64,000 nt of DNA, from contig NZ_FWDP01000003.1 in NCBI RefSeq assembly GCF_900169305.1, positions 351,014 to 415,013 of the forward strand. Reading direction: 5' to 3'. Positions 35,211-44,270 of this stretch are shown here, one piece after another (position 1 is the stretch's first letter; every line of letters starts with the position of its first letter). This DNA is from Marinilactibacillus piezotolerans (lineage in GTDB: Bacteria > Bacillota > Bacilli > Lactobacillales > Carnobacteriaceae_A). Below the pieces are notes generated by a model. That model had not been told where the DNA came from, did not search any database, and saw nothing but the letters and a program-made list of their open reading frames with translations. A program made the translations under genes and the position numbers.

Positions 35211-36130
35211 TTTATACAGTAACGTTAAACCCATCGATTGATTATGTTGTGTATATGAAGGATGAGGTTAAGCCAGGCGGTGTCAACCGAATCCAGAAAG
35301 ATCGTAAGTTTCCGGGTGGCAAAGGGATCAATGTCTCCAGAATTTTAACGCAGTTAGACATTGAAAATAAAGCACTGGGCTTTATCGGCGGCTTCACTGG
35401 AAACTTTATTGAAGAAGCTTTAAAACAAGAACAGATCAATACAGGTTTCGTTCAAGTAGAAGAAGACACCCGTATCAATGTAAAAGTAAAGAGCAGCAAT
35501 GAAACAGAAATCAACGGTCCCGGACCCCATATTTCTGAAGCAAAAGCAAAAGAGCTGCTGGATGGATTTTCTCAACTGACCGATCAGGATGTCGTCATTC
35601 TTTCCGGGAGCAAGTCAGCTGGACTGCCGTCTGATTATTATCAGCAAGTCATCCAGACACTAAAACAGACTGGTGCACAATTTGTTTTGGATACAACCGG
35701 AAAAGAATTGCAGGACGCATTGGCTTCCGGTCCGTTATTGATCAAACCCAACAATCATGAACTGGAAGAGTTGTTCAATGTAACACTGGAAACTGAAGAT
35801 GATCTGGTTTTCTATGGTAAAAAGCTGGTAGATGCAGGTGCGCAGAACGTCATTATCTCAATGGCAGAAAAAGGTGCCATGCTGTTTACGGAAAAAGGTG
35901 TCTACCATGGGAAAGCACCTAAAGGACAATTGAAAAATTCAGTCGGTGCTGGAGACTCAATGGTCGCCGGATTCACAGGTGTCTTTACAAAAACGAACGA
36001 TCCGTTAGAAGCATTCAAATATGGGATCGCTTCAGGAAGTGCCACAGCATTTGAAGAAGATTTGGCTACACGAGATAAAATCGAAGCACTGCTTCCGCAA
36101 ATAGACATTCAAGCAATGGAGGAAAACTAA
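35207..36130 (+). CDS. fruK: 1-phosphofructokinase
   Basis: A 307-residue PfkB-family kinase phosphorylating fructose 1-phosphate to fructose 1,6-bisphosphate. 'KFPGGKGINVSRILTQL' is the N-terminal PfkB signature and 'NSVGAGDSMVAGF' holds the catalytic Asp and anion hole. The start is GTG at 35207, overlapping the fruR stop; the frame extends 27 codons further upstream inside fruR but GAGGAG supports the GTG. The fruA start abuts its stop codon. Confidence 0.95.
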   Translation: MIYTVTLNPSIDYVVYMKDEVKPGGVNRIQKDRKFPGGKGINVSRILTQLDIENKALGFIGGFTGNFIEEALKQEQINTGFVQVEEDTRINVKVKSSNETEINGPGPHISEAKAKELLDGFSQLTDQDVVILSGSKSAGLPSDYYQQVIQTLKQTGAQFVLDTTGKELQDALASGPLLIKPNNHELEELFNVTLETEDDLVFYGKKLVDAGAQNVIISMAEKGAMLFTEKGVYHGKAPKGQLKNSVGAGDSMVAGFTGVFTKTNDPLEAFKYGIASGSATAFEEDLATRDKIEALLPQIDIQAMEEN

Positions 36131-38038
36131 ATGCAAATCAATGACTTATTGAGAAAAGATCTGATGATCTTAGACTTAAAAGCAACAGAAAAAGAAGCTG
36201 TAATTGATGAAATGATTGCACGTTTGGCAGAAAAAAATGTCATCTCTGATGCAGCAACTTATAAAGAAGGCATCATGAACCGCGAAGCGCAGACGTCAAC
36301 TGGATTAGGGGACGGAATCGCAATGCCGCACTCAAAAAACAAAGCGGTACAAGAACCGGCCGTTTTATTTGCAAAATCAGAAGCAGGAGTCGACTATGAA
36401 TCTTTAGACGGTCAACCAACTCACTTCTTGTTTATGATCGCTGCTCCAGAAGGCGGAAACGACCTTCACTTGCAAGTGCTGGCTTCCCTATCTCGTAAAT
36501 TGGTTAACCCGGAAGTGCTGGAACACTTAAGACAAGCGGAAACGCCGGAAGATGTTCAAGCTGTCTTCGCTGATGACGAACAAGAAACCAACGAAGTTAA
36601 ACCTGATACACAAAACGTCTCAGGAAAAGAAAAATTTGTTGTAGCTGTTACAGCTTGCCCGACAGGAATTGCGCACACATACATGGCTGAAGATGCATTG
36701 AAACGCAAAGCCAATGAAATGGGTGTAACGATCCGTGTAGAAACAAATGGTTCAGACGGAGCAAAAAATGTACTGACTGAAGACGAGATTCGCCGTGCTG
36801 ATGGTGTTATCATTGCAGCAAGCAAAAAAGTAGAACTAGCTCGCTTCAACGGGAAACACGTTTTACAACGTCCAGTTGCTGAAGGAATCAACAAATCTGA
36901 AGAGCTGATTACTAAAGCAATGAATCAGCAGGCACCCATCTTACATGTAGATGGTGATACAACAAGCAGCGACAATGCTTCTTCTGATGATGAAGGCGGA
37001 AGCGTATGGAACACATTGTACAAAGATTTGATGAACGGGATTTCTCACATGCTGCCATTTGTTGTTGGTGGCGGGATTCTTCTAGCCATTTCTTTTGCGC
37101 TCGAACCTTTTGTAGGAAACGAGAGTGTCTTCTTTACATCATTCAACAGTATCGGTAGCGCAGCATTCCAGTTCCTAATTCCAATTTTAGCTGGTTATAT
37201 TGCCTACAGTATTGCAGATCGTCCCGGTTTGCTACCTGGTATGGCTGCCGGATATATGGCTGTCCAAAGCAATGCGGGATTCTTAGGAGGATTAATTGGC
37301 GGGTTCCTTGCCGGTTATGCGATGAACTTCGTTAAAAAAGGACTGAAAGGTGTACCTCAATCATTCGCTGGACTTAAAACCATTCTTCTATATCCTGTTG
37401 TAGGCCTACTGGTTGCAGGAATGATCATGATTTTGATTATGCCGATCTTTACAACGATCAATAATGCTATGATCAGCTTCTTGAACAACTTAGGTACAGG
37501 TAATGCTGTATTATTAGGAGCTGTTTTAGGTGGTATGATGGCGATTGATATGGGTGGACCTTTCAACAAAGCGGCTTATGCATTCTCAATCGGTATCTTT
37601 ACTGATACTGGCGACGGCAGCTTGATGGCAGCTGTTATGATGGGTGGTATGATTCCGCCGCTTGCAATCGGACTGGCAACACTTATATTTAGAAACAAAT
37701 TTACTGAAACAGAAAAAAGCTCTGGACTATCTAACTTTATCTTAGGACTTTCTTTTATTACTGAAGGTGCCATCCCATTTGCGGCAGCAGATCCACTTCG
37801 TGTTATTGGATCATCTGTAATTGGAGCGGCAATCGGTGGTGGATTGAGCCAATTATGGGCTACTACAGTTCCAGCACCCCACGGTGGAGCAATCGTTGCC
37901 TTACTATTAGGTGATAATCCATTCATGTTCTTCCTAGCTTTAATTATTGGTACTGCAGTTTCAACAGTGATTCTAGGACTGTGGAAACCAAAAGTACAAG
38001 ATGAAACAAAACACGTTACTTCTAGCGATGTAGCATAA
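36131..38038 (+). CDS. fruA: PTS fructose transporter subunit IIABC
   Basis: A 635-residue fusion that imports fructose as fructose 1-phosphate. IIA occupies about residues 1-147 with the phosphorylated H67 in 'GIAMPHSKN'; IIB about 165-265 with C176 in 'VTACPTGIAHTYMAEDAL'; IIC about 290-630 with eight to nine transmembrane segments and the 'ITEGAIPFAAADP' signature. The order A-B-C is the standard Firmicute form. It begins directly after the fruK stop and closes the operon with a terminator. Confidence 0.97.
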   Translation: MQINDLLRKDLMILDLKATEKEAVIDEMIARLAEKNVISDAATYKEGIMNREAQTSTGLGDGIAMPHSKNKAVQEPAVLFAKSEAGVDYESLDGQPTHFLFMIAAPEGGNDLHLQVLASLSRKLVNPEVLEHLRQAETPEDVQAVFADDEQETNEVKPDTQNVSGKEKFVVAVTACPTGIAHTYMAEDALKRKANEMGVTIRVETNGSDGAKNVLTEDEIRRADGVIIAASKKVELARFNGKHVLQRPVAEGINKSEELITKAMNQQAPILHVDGDTTSSDNASSDDEGGSVWNTLYKDLMNGISHMLPFVVGGGILLAISFALEPFVGNESVFFTSFNSIGSAAFQFLIPILAGYIAYSIADRPGLLPGMAAGYMAVQSNAGFLGGLIGGFLAGYAMNFVKKGLKGVPQSFAGLKTILLYPVVGLLVAGMIMILIMPIFTTINNAMISFLNNLGTGNAVLLGAVLGGMMAIDMGGPFNKAAYAFSIGIFTDTGDGSLMAAVMMGGMIPPLAIGLATLIFRNKFTETEKSSGLSNFILGLSFITEGAIPFAAADPLRVIGSSVIGAAIGGGLSQLWATTVPAPHGGAIVALLLGDNPFMFFLALIIGTAVSTVILGLWKPKVQDETKHVTSSDVA

Positions 38039-38052
38039 TCGTTTAATATCAG

Positions 38053-38079
38053 CTCGTCTTTCTATAATGGAAAGGCGAG
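38053..38079 (+). terminator. fru operon terminator
   Basis: CTCGTCTTTC pairs with GAAAGGCGAG (one G-U) and is followed by seven T. Confidence 0.9.
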
Positions 38080-38177
38080 TTTTTTTATGCCTTGACTTTT
38101 CCCTTCAATCTAGTAACGTAATCTTAAATGAAAGAAAACAATCTATCACAACTTTTTAACTAACAAGGAGCATGATG

Positions 38178-39527
38178 ATGAAAGATTATATAACAGCTGC
38201 AATAAAACAAGAAAGTTTAGCAGCCTTAAAAAGACTTGTAGATATCCCCTCGGTCAATCAAGAAAAAGAAGGAACGGTATACCCGCCTTTTGGAGAAGAA
38301 ATCGATCAGGTTTTAAAAGAAGCATTGAAATTGTGCGAAGAACTGGGAATGACCACTTATTATGACCCGGAAGGCTACTATGGCTATGCAGATTATGGTA
38401 ATGGAAAAGAGATGGTGGGTGTCCTTTGCCACCTGGATGTTGTACCAGAAGGGGATCAGTCTAAATGGCATACAGATCCATTCTCTGCAACGGAAAAAGA
38501 CGGTGTGATTTACGGTCGCGGGACACAAGATGATAAAGGACCGACGATCGCTGCTTTGTACGCTTTTAAAGCATTAGTAGATGCGGGAGAAACGTTTGAC
38601 CATACTGTTCGTTTTGTATTTGGAACGGATGAAGAAAGCTTGTGGCGCTGTATGGATCGCTACACAGCGCAAGAGCGTTTGCCGGATAGAGGATTTGTTC
38701 CAGATGGGGCATTCCCACTGACGTATGCTGAAAAAGGCCTTTTGCAGCTGAAGCTGGTCGGACCGGGTTCTGATGAGCTGAAAATAGATTGTCCGGGCGC
38801 ACCGAATGTAGTCCCAGCTACAGCAGTATATCAAGGTGGAAAAGTTGCTGCGATAGCAGAAGCATTGGATGCTGCAGATACTGAATATGCTCTCAGCGGA
38901 CAGACGCTGACGGTTTACGGAAAAGCAGTCCATGCCAGTACAGCATATTTAGGGAAAAATGCTATTACAGCTTTAGCGGGTGGATTGGCTGCGGTATATG
39001 ATCATCCTGCGCTTTCATTTTTAACGGAAAAAGTCGGTAAAGAAACAAATGGAAGCAGCTTGTTTGGGAAAGTCAAAGATGAGATTACAGGAGAATTGAC
39101 CTTTAATGCGGCTGCTTTAAAAATCGATGCTCAACAGTCAGAAATCATGATTGATATGCGAATCCCTGTCTCTTATACTCAAGAAGAACTGGCAGAACAG
39201 CTGCAAACAACAGCTGCAGCTTATCAATTAGAGTATCAGCAGTATGATGCGCTGCCGTCTTTGCATGTTCCAAAAGACAGTGAATTGGTGAAAACATTGA
39301 TGTCTATTTATAGAGAAAAGACAGGAGACCATCAAGAACCCATGACATCAGGTGGTGCAACATATGCACGCTCCATGCCGAATATGGTTGCGTTCGGAGC
39401 ACACTTTCCGGGAAGTCCAAGCCTGGCTCACCAGGAAAATGAAGGAATCAAACTGGAAGAGTTTTACCGAGCAATGGATATCTATGCAGAGACACTTTAT
39501 CAGCTGTGCTGCCAAGCAGGAGAGTAG
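38178..39527 (+). CDS. pepV: Dipeptidase PepV (M20 family, Xaa-His dipeptidase)
   Basis: A 449-residue zinc dipeptidase cleaving unusual and beta-Ala-His dipeptides in the cytoplasm. Zinc-ligand segments are 'VLCHLDVVPEGDQSKWHTDPF', 'GRGTQDDKGPTIAALYAF', 'FGTDEESLWRCMDRY' and 'SLAHQENEGIKLEE'; the lid domain lies between. Three consecutive ATG codons follow AAGGAG; the third (38178) has the best spacing. Family length is about 465, so it is nearly full size. Monocistronic by position. Confidence 0.94.
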   Translation: MKDYITAAIKQESLAALKRLVDIPSVNQEKEGTVYPPFGEEIDQVLKEALKLCEELGMTTYYDPEGYYGYADYGNGKEMVGVLCHLDVVPEGDQSKWHTDPFSATEKDGVIYGRGTQDDKGPTIAALYAFKALVDAGETFDHTVRFVFGTDEESLWRCMDRYTAQERLPDRGFVPDGAFPLTYAEKGLLQLKLVGPGSDELKIDCPGAPNVVPATAVYQGGKVAAIAEALDAADTEYALSGQTLTVYGKAVHASTAYLGKNAITALAGGLAAVYDHPALSFLTEKVGKETNGSSLFGKVKDEITGELTFNAAALKIDAQQSEIMIDMRIPVSYTQEELAEQLQTTAAAYQLEYQQYDALPSLHVPKDSELVKTLMSIYREKTGDHQEPMTSGGATYARSMPNMVAFGAHFPGSPSLAHQENEGIKLEEFYRAMDIYAETLYQLCCQAGE

Positions 39528-39711
39528 AAAAATCAGCGACACAAAAGTTGCGTATACGGTCAGCAAAAAGAGGCTGCTTCTACAAAAACTATACAATTTG
39601 ATGTATAATAAACGAACGTGTACAGATTCAAATTAGATGAAAAATCAATCATACGAGAGTTGTACGCACTTCGATTAAATAAACGACTCAATCAACATTT
39701 ACAAGGAAGAG

Positions 39712-40920
39712 ATGGGAAGATACATGACAGTCCAAAATAAAGCCGTCGTATTAGGCGCAAATTACTATATCGGATTAAGTATTATCCGTTGTCTCGGCCG
39801 TACCGGAGTTCCCGTTGTTGCCGTAGAATACCAGAAAGAGGGCGCCTATGGTCTGCACTCAAAATACTTATCAGAGCAGCTGATCGGTCCGAATTATAAA
39901 AAAGAACCAGAAGCATTAAAAGATTTCTTGATTGAATATGCTAAAAAACAAGAAGCCAAACCTGTACTGTATCCCACAGCGGATCCTTATGTAGAATTTA
40001 TCGATGCTTACTTGGATGAATTAAGTGAGTACTTCTTGATTACACAAAAAGAAAAAGGATTATGGACACGTCTGATTGATAAGGATGATTTATATGTGCT
40101 GGCAGAACAGCATGGCGTCAGAGTGCCGAAAACCATTCAGACAACACGACAAAACCTGATTGAAACGGTTGAATCAGAATTGGGCTATCCCTGTTTAGTA
40201 AAACCGGCTGATTCTACTAAATTTGTTGCGAAATTCCGCAGAAAACTATTCAAAGCCCAGAACCGCCAAGAACTGGAGGAAAGCTTGAAAAAAGCAAAAG
40301 ATGCTGACATTGAGGTTGTTGTACAGCAGCTAGTTCAAGGGTTCGATGACCACATGTATACATTCGATGCTTATTTGAATCAGGAATCTAAAGTCACCCA
40401 TTGGATGACCGCTCAGAAGCATCGTCAGTATCCCATTCATTTTGGGGCATCTGTCTACACTATGCAGCGTTATGTTCCGGAATTGCATGCTATCGGAGCA
40501 CCGTTCCTGGAAAAAATCGGATATAAAGGCTTTGCGGAGATCGAGTTCAAAAAAGATGCTCAGACGGGTGAATATTACCTGATCGAAATCAATGTTCGAA
40601 CAACAAACTTCAATCAGATGATTGCGGATGTAGGATTAAATATGCCGCTGATTGCTTATAAAGAACTAACTGGACAGCCGATCGGTTCCAGAGTGATCAA
40701 AGAAGACACCGGACAAGTCTTCCACTATATGTATGAAGATCTGCATGCTTCCAGAGCTTATGTGAAAGCCGGGGATCTGACCTGGGGACAAATCCTCAAG
40801 TCCTATAAAGCAAGCAAGACTGGTGCTGTATGGGCAGCAGACGATCCAAAGCCGGGCATACAGTTTATCGGAAAATTCATGAAACGAATGGCCGGCAGAG
40901 TCACAGGCAGAAATCGTTAA
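39712..40920 (+). CDS. D-aspartate ligase-like ATP-grasp enzyme (Aslfm family)
   Basis: A 402-residue ATP-grasp ligase: an N-terminal preATP-grasp fold ('KAVVLGANYYIGLSIIRCLGRTG'), a central ATP-grasp with 'YPCLVKPADSTKF', 'VVVQQLVQGFDDHMYTFDAYL' and the metal-binding 'FAEIEFKKDAQTGEYYLIEINVRTTNF'. In Enterococcus faecium and Lactococcus the homologous enzyme adds D-Asp to the Lys side chain of UDP-MurNAc-pentapeptide. A MurE-like ligase and an aspartate racemase follow, which supports this. The start could be ATG 39712 or ATG 39724. First gene of a three-gene cassette. Confidence 0.85.
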   Translation: MGRYMTVQNKAVVLGANYYIGLSIIRCLGRTGVPVVAVEYQKEGAYGLHSKYLSEQLIGPNYKKEPEALKDFLIEYAKKQEAKPVLYPTADPYVEFIDAYLDELSEYFLITQKEKGLWTRLIDKDDLYVLAEQHGVRVPKTIQTTRQNLIETVESELGYPCLVKPADSTKFVAKFRRKLFKAQNRQELEESLKKAKDADIEVVVQQLVQGFDDHMYTFDAYLNQESKVTHWMTAQKHRQYPIHFGASVYTMQRYVPELHAIGAPFLEKIGYKGFAEIEFKKDAQTGEYYLIEINVRTTNFNQMIADVGLNMPLIAYKELTGQPIGSRVIKEDTGQVFHYMYEDLHASRAYVKAGDLTWGQILKSYKASKTGAVWAADDPKPGIQFIGKFMKRMAGRVTGRNR

Positions 40921-40942
40921 ATTAAAAAAGGAGAATCGACAG

Positions 40943-42520
40943 ATGATTCAATTATCTACCTTACTGGATGCAATCGAGGTAAAAGAGTCTAAAAACCATC
41001 AGGATCAGAAGATTTCTGAAGTAGCCTATCATTCGGAGGCAGTAAAAAAAGACACATTGTTTGTCTGTATTAGAGGGTATAAAACAGATGGACATCAATT
41101 CGCACCACAAGCCGTTGAAAGTGGAGCTTCAGCATTGATTGTCGAAGAATTCCTTCCTGAGCTGAGCGTCGCACAGTATGTAGTTGAAGATACTCGACAA
41201 GCGCTAGCAGCTTTGGGAGATCAATACTATGGCCACCCTTCGAAAGAGTTGAATGTCATCGGCATTACAGCAACGAACGGAAAAACCTCTACTTCCTTTA
41301 TGACAAATGCGATTTTAGAAGAGAATCAATGGAGAACCGGCTTGATGGGAACCGTTATGGTCAAGTTTGGAGACACCTTAATTCCGAGTGTGTTAACGAC
41401 ACCGGAATCGCTGGATTTACATGCTTATTTTGCACAGATGCGTGATCAGCAAATCTCTCATGTCACAATGGAAGTTTCTTCTTCTGCACTAGATTTAAAA
41501 AGAGTCGGCAATGTGGATTTCAATATCGTTGCACTGAATAACATCAGTCGTGAGCATATTGATTTGCATGGTTCGTTTGAAGAGTATTATAACGCGAAAG
41601 CTAGCCTGATCAGAGAAGCAACCGAGGACGAGTTCGCGGTATTGAATCTGGATGATGAGTATTCGGCTTCACTTGTCAATGAAACGAAAGCTGCAACTGT
41701 AACTTACGGTATCGATAGTGAAGAAGGGCATTTACACTGTACGGATATTGACTTATCTACTGGCCGAGGCAACTTTACGGTAGAAATCAAACGTCCAATC
41801 AAAACCGTGGAGGGACAGACGATTGAACCGACATCATTTGATGTATCTCTATCCGTTGCGGGATACCATTCTGTCTACAATGCGATGACAGCCATAGCGA
41901 TAGGTTTGATCAGCGGTGTTTCAATCTCAACAATTCAGACAGGAATCAAAAACTTCAAAGGTGTAGAAAGACGTTTCCAGTTTATCTATGAAGATGACTT
42001 TAAAATTGTCGACGATCACTTTGCAAATGCCGGAAATATTGATGTTACTCTCGAAACGCTGACAAAAATGGATTACAATAACCTGCACTTAGTATATGCC
42101 ATTCGCGGAAGCCGCGGGGTAACGACCAATCTGGAAAATGCTGAAGCTCTGGCGAAGTGGATTCCGGAACTAGGGCTGAAAAAGGTCATTGTTTCATTGA
42201 GTGAATCCCATGTAACGGAAAAAGATATCGTTACACCGGAAGAGCTGGATGCGTTCAACAAGACAATGGAAAAAGCCGGCGTGGAAGTAGAACTGCACCA
42301 TGAAATGCCAGATGCGCTGCAGTCCAGTTTGAATCAAGCGGAAGAAAACGATGTGATCGTCATTGGTGGTGCGCAGGGTATGGACTTTGGAGCAAAGTAT
42401 ATCTTGAATCAATTAGTGGAAATGAAACCGGAATTAGATGCTAAAGAAGTGTTAGCACCACTAGAAGAACGCGTAGCCGGCATTGACGAGTCTTTCTTAA
42501 ATAAGGATGATGCAAAGTGA
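40943..42520 (+). CDS. MurE-like Mur ligase of the D-Asp cassette
   Basis: A 525-residue Mur ligase (UDP-MurNAc-L-Ala-D-Glu type). The N-terminal UDP-binding domain is followed by the P-loop 'VIGITATNGKTSTSFM' and 'VTMEVSSSALDLKRVGNVDFNIVALNNISREHIDLHG'-type central region with carbamylated-Lys 'YNAKASLI'. In the C-terminal domain the usual 'DYAHTPD' is 'DDHFANAGN', 'GCGGDRD' is 'YAIRGSRG', and the DNPR/DDP amino-acid-specificity motif is absent ('SLSESHVTEKD'). The substrate is therefore uncertain; L-Lys or L-Orn addition, or a tailored side reaction, are possible. Coupled to the racemase. Confidence 0.8.
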   Translation: MIQLSTLLDAIEVKESKNHQDQKISEVAYHSEAVKKDTLFVCIRGYKTDGHQFAPQAVESGASALIVEEFLPELSVAQYVVEDTRQALAALGDQYYGHPSKELNVIGITATNGKTSTSFMTNAILEENQWRTGLMGTVMVKFGDTLIPSVLTTPESLDLHAYFAQMRDQQISHVTMEVSSSALDLKRVGNVDFNIVALNNISREHIDLHGSFEEYYNAKASLIREATEDEFAVLNLDDEYSASLVNETKAATVTYGIDSEEGHLHCTDIDLSTGRGNFTVEIKRPIKTVEGQTIEPTSFDVSLSVAGYHSVYNAMTAIAIGLISGVSISTIQTGIKNFKGVERRFQFIYEDDFKIVDDHFANAGNIDVTLETLTKMDYNNLHLVYAIRGSRGVTTNLENAEALAKWIPELGLKKVIVSLSESHVTEKDIVTPEELDAFNKTMEKAGVEVELHHEMPDALQSSLNQAEENDVIVIGGAQGMDFGAKYILNQLVEMKPELDAKEVLAPLEERVAGIDESFLNKDDAK

Positions 42521-43218
42521 GTGATCATGAAAAAGTCATCGGTGTAGTAGGCGGTATGGGACCGGAAGCGACAGCTAGCTTTTTCAGCAAGCTGATCCAT
42601 ACAACCAAAGTACAAAAAGATCAAGATCATTTCAGAATCTTCATTGATAATAATCCTAAAATTCCTGATAGAACCAAAGCGATTTTAGGAGAAGGAGAGA
42701 GTCCTCTGCCGGCACTGATCCAGACAGCTAAAAATGTGGAACAAGCAGGGGCCGACGTAATTGCAGTTCCATGCATTACGTCCAATTATTTTTTAGAAGA
42801 CGTACAAAAAGAACTCTCTATCCCGATTGCTGATGTTTTTGAAGCAGTAGATGCTCACTTGAAGCAGCTTGAGGGCAGTGTTCGTAAAGTGGGTGTGTTA
42901 TGCACGACAGGTACGCGCAAAATGGAATTGTTTCAGCGAAAATTAACAGACTTTGAGATTCAGTATCCCAGCGATATCACTCAAAAAAATAAAGTGATGG
43001 AAGCAATTTACGGTGCAGAAGGTATCAAGCAAGGGAATACCGGTCTTATTCCTAAGCAATTGCTGCAAGAAGCTGCAGATGAACTGATTGCTGCTGGAGT
43101 AGAGGTCATTATTTCTGGATGTACAGAGATTGAGCTGGCTTTGAAACAAGAAGATGTGTCAGTCCCGCTGATTGATCCGATGCAAGTATTAGCAGAAAGT
43201 CTAACAAAAACAACATAA
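42517..43218 (+). CDS. racD: Aspartate racemase
   Basis: A 233-residue cofactor-independent Asp/Glu racemase. The two catalytic cysteines are C86 in 'VIAVPCITSNYF' and C202 in 'IISGCTEIEL'. 'VIGVVGGMGPEATASFF' is the N-terminal substrate loop characteristic of aspartate racemases rather than MurI. It would supply D-Asp to the ligase encoded two genes upstream. Start is GTG at 42517, overlapping the stop of the MurE-like gene. A terminator follows. Confidence 0.9.
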   Translation: MSDHEKVIGVVGGMGPEATASFFSKLIHTTKVQKDQDHFRIFIDNNPKIPDRTKAILGEGESPLPALIQTAKNVEQAGADVIAVPCITSNYFLEDVQKELSIPIADVFEAVDAHLKQLEGSVRKVGVLCTTGTRKMELFQRKLTDFEIQYPSDITQKNKVMEAIYGAEGIKQGNTGLIPKQLLQEAADELIAAGVEVIISGCTEIELALKQEDVSVPLIDPMQVLAESLTKTT

Positions 43219-43245
43219 AAAGTGTAATACAATTACAGTGAACCA

Positions 43246-43281
43246 AAAAGTTGCAGGACAATTAAATCCTGCAGCTTTTTT
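43246..43281 (+). terminator. Terminator of the D-Asp cassette
   Basis: AGTTGCAGGA pairs with TCCTGCAGCT and is followed by TTTTT. Confidence 0.85.
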
Positions 43282-43485
43282 ATTCGGAAAAGTGAAAAAC
43301 GATCTAAACATTTCAATTTCATCACAAAAAAGCATAGGGCATAGATTGAGATGATAAACCGTAGTATGATGAGAGAGTTAGAAAGCAAAATGAATAAAAG
43401 GAAAATTTACTAAGCTTTTTATGAATAAATATAATACTTTAAATCCAATTCCTTTATAAAAAACTGTTCAGTAGAGGTGCCTATC

Positions 43486-44205
43486 TTGAAAAATATTAGA
43501 CAACTAGATTTATCGAACAATGGAATCAACGCTAATGTACTTAAAATTGTTGCAGTAGCAGCAATGTTTTTCGATCATGCTACAAATGTTTTCGTCCCGG
43601 ATGGTACCCCTATGAGATGGGGCATTCATCTTTTTGGACGATTAGCTGCACCGCTGATTTGTTATTTGATTGCAGAAGGTCATCACTATACATCTAATAA
43701 AAAGGCTTATACGATACGCTTATTTTTATTTGCACTGATTTCTCACTTTCCTTATGTTATTTATTTCGATCTAAGTTTATGGAAGGCAACTAGTGTAATG
43801 TGGTCTCTCATGTTAGGACTGATTGCATTAACGGCAGCTAAGCATCAAACCATGAATGTTTTTCAGAAATCACTTGTGATACTGCTCTGTTGCTTAGCCG
43901 CGTATCCGGCCAATTGGCATTACCTGGCTGTATTGTGGATTGTAGGATTTGGTGTTTTCAGGGAACAGTTTACCAAAAAAATGCTTTTTTATGTTGCCGT
44001 TGGAGGTCTGCTCTATGTGCTTCCAGGATTGCTGCAATATGGACCATTTGTTACGTACCGATTCGGATTTTTATTGGCCATACCCTTCTTTTACTACTAC
44101 AATCGTCAACCGGGGAAAAGAAGCTGGTTCTCTAAATGGGCATTTTACTGGTTCTATCCGTTGCATTTAACCTTTTTTATCCTACTAAGCTGGCTTATTA
44201 TGTGA
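43486..44205 (+). CDS. TraX family membrane protein
   Basis: A 239-residue protein with about seven transmembrane helices, starting 'NANVLKIVAVAAMFFDHATNVF' with the conserved early Asp-His pair of TraX-like acetyltransferase-fold membrane proteins. 'FGRLAAPLICYLIAEGHHYT' and a C-terminal 'WFYPLHLTFFILLSWLI' fit the family. E. coli TraX acetylates pilin, but chromosomal Firmicute homologues have no assigned substrate. TTG at 43486 is the better start: AGAGGTG lies just before it, whereas the GTG at 43477 overlaps that site. Confidence 0.85.
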   Translation: MKNIRQLDLSNNGINANVLKIVAVAAMFFDHATNVFVPDGTPMRWGIHLFGRLAAPLICYLIAEGHHYTSNKKAYTIRLFLFALISHFPYVIYFDLSLWKATSVMWSLMLGLIALTAAKHQTMNVFQKSLVILLCCLAAYPANWHYLAVLWIVGFGVFREQFTKKMLFYVAVGGLLYVLPGLLQYGPFVTYRFGFLLAIPFFYYYNRQPGKRSWFSKWAFYWFYPLHLTFFILLSWLIM

Positions 44206-44270
44206 TAAAATAAAGTTTAAGTGAAAAATAACGAACGTCACTTAAATAAAAAGATAAAGGAGCTATCGAG

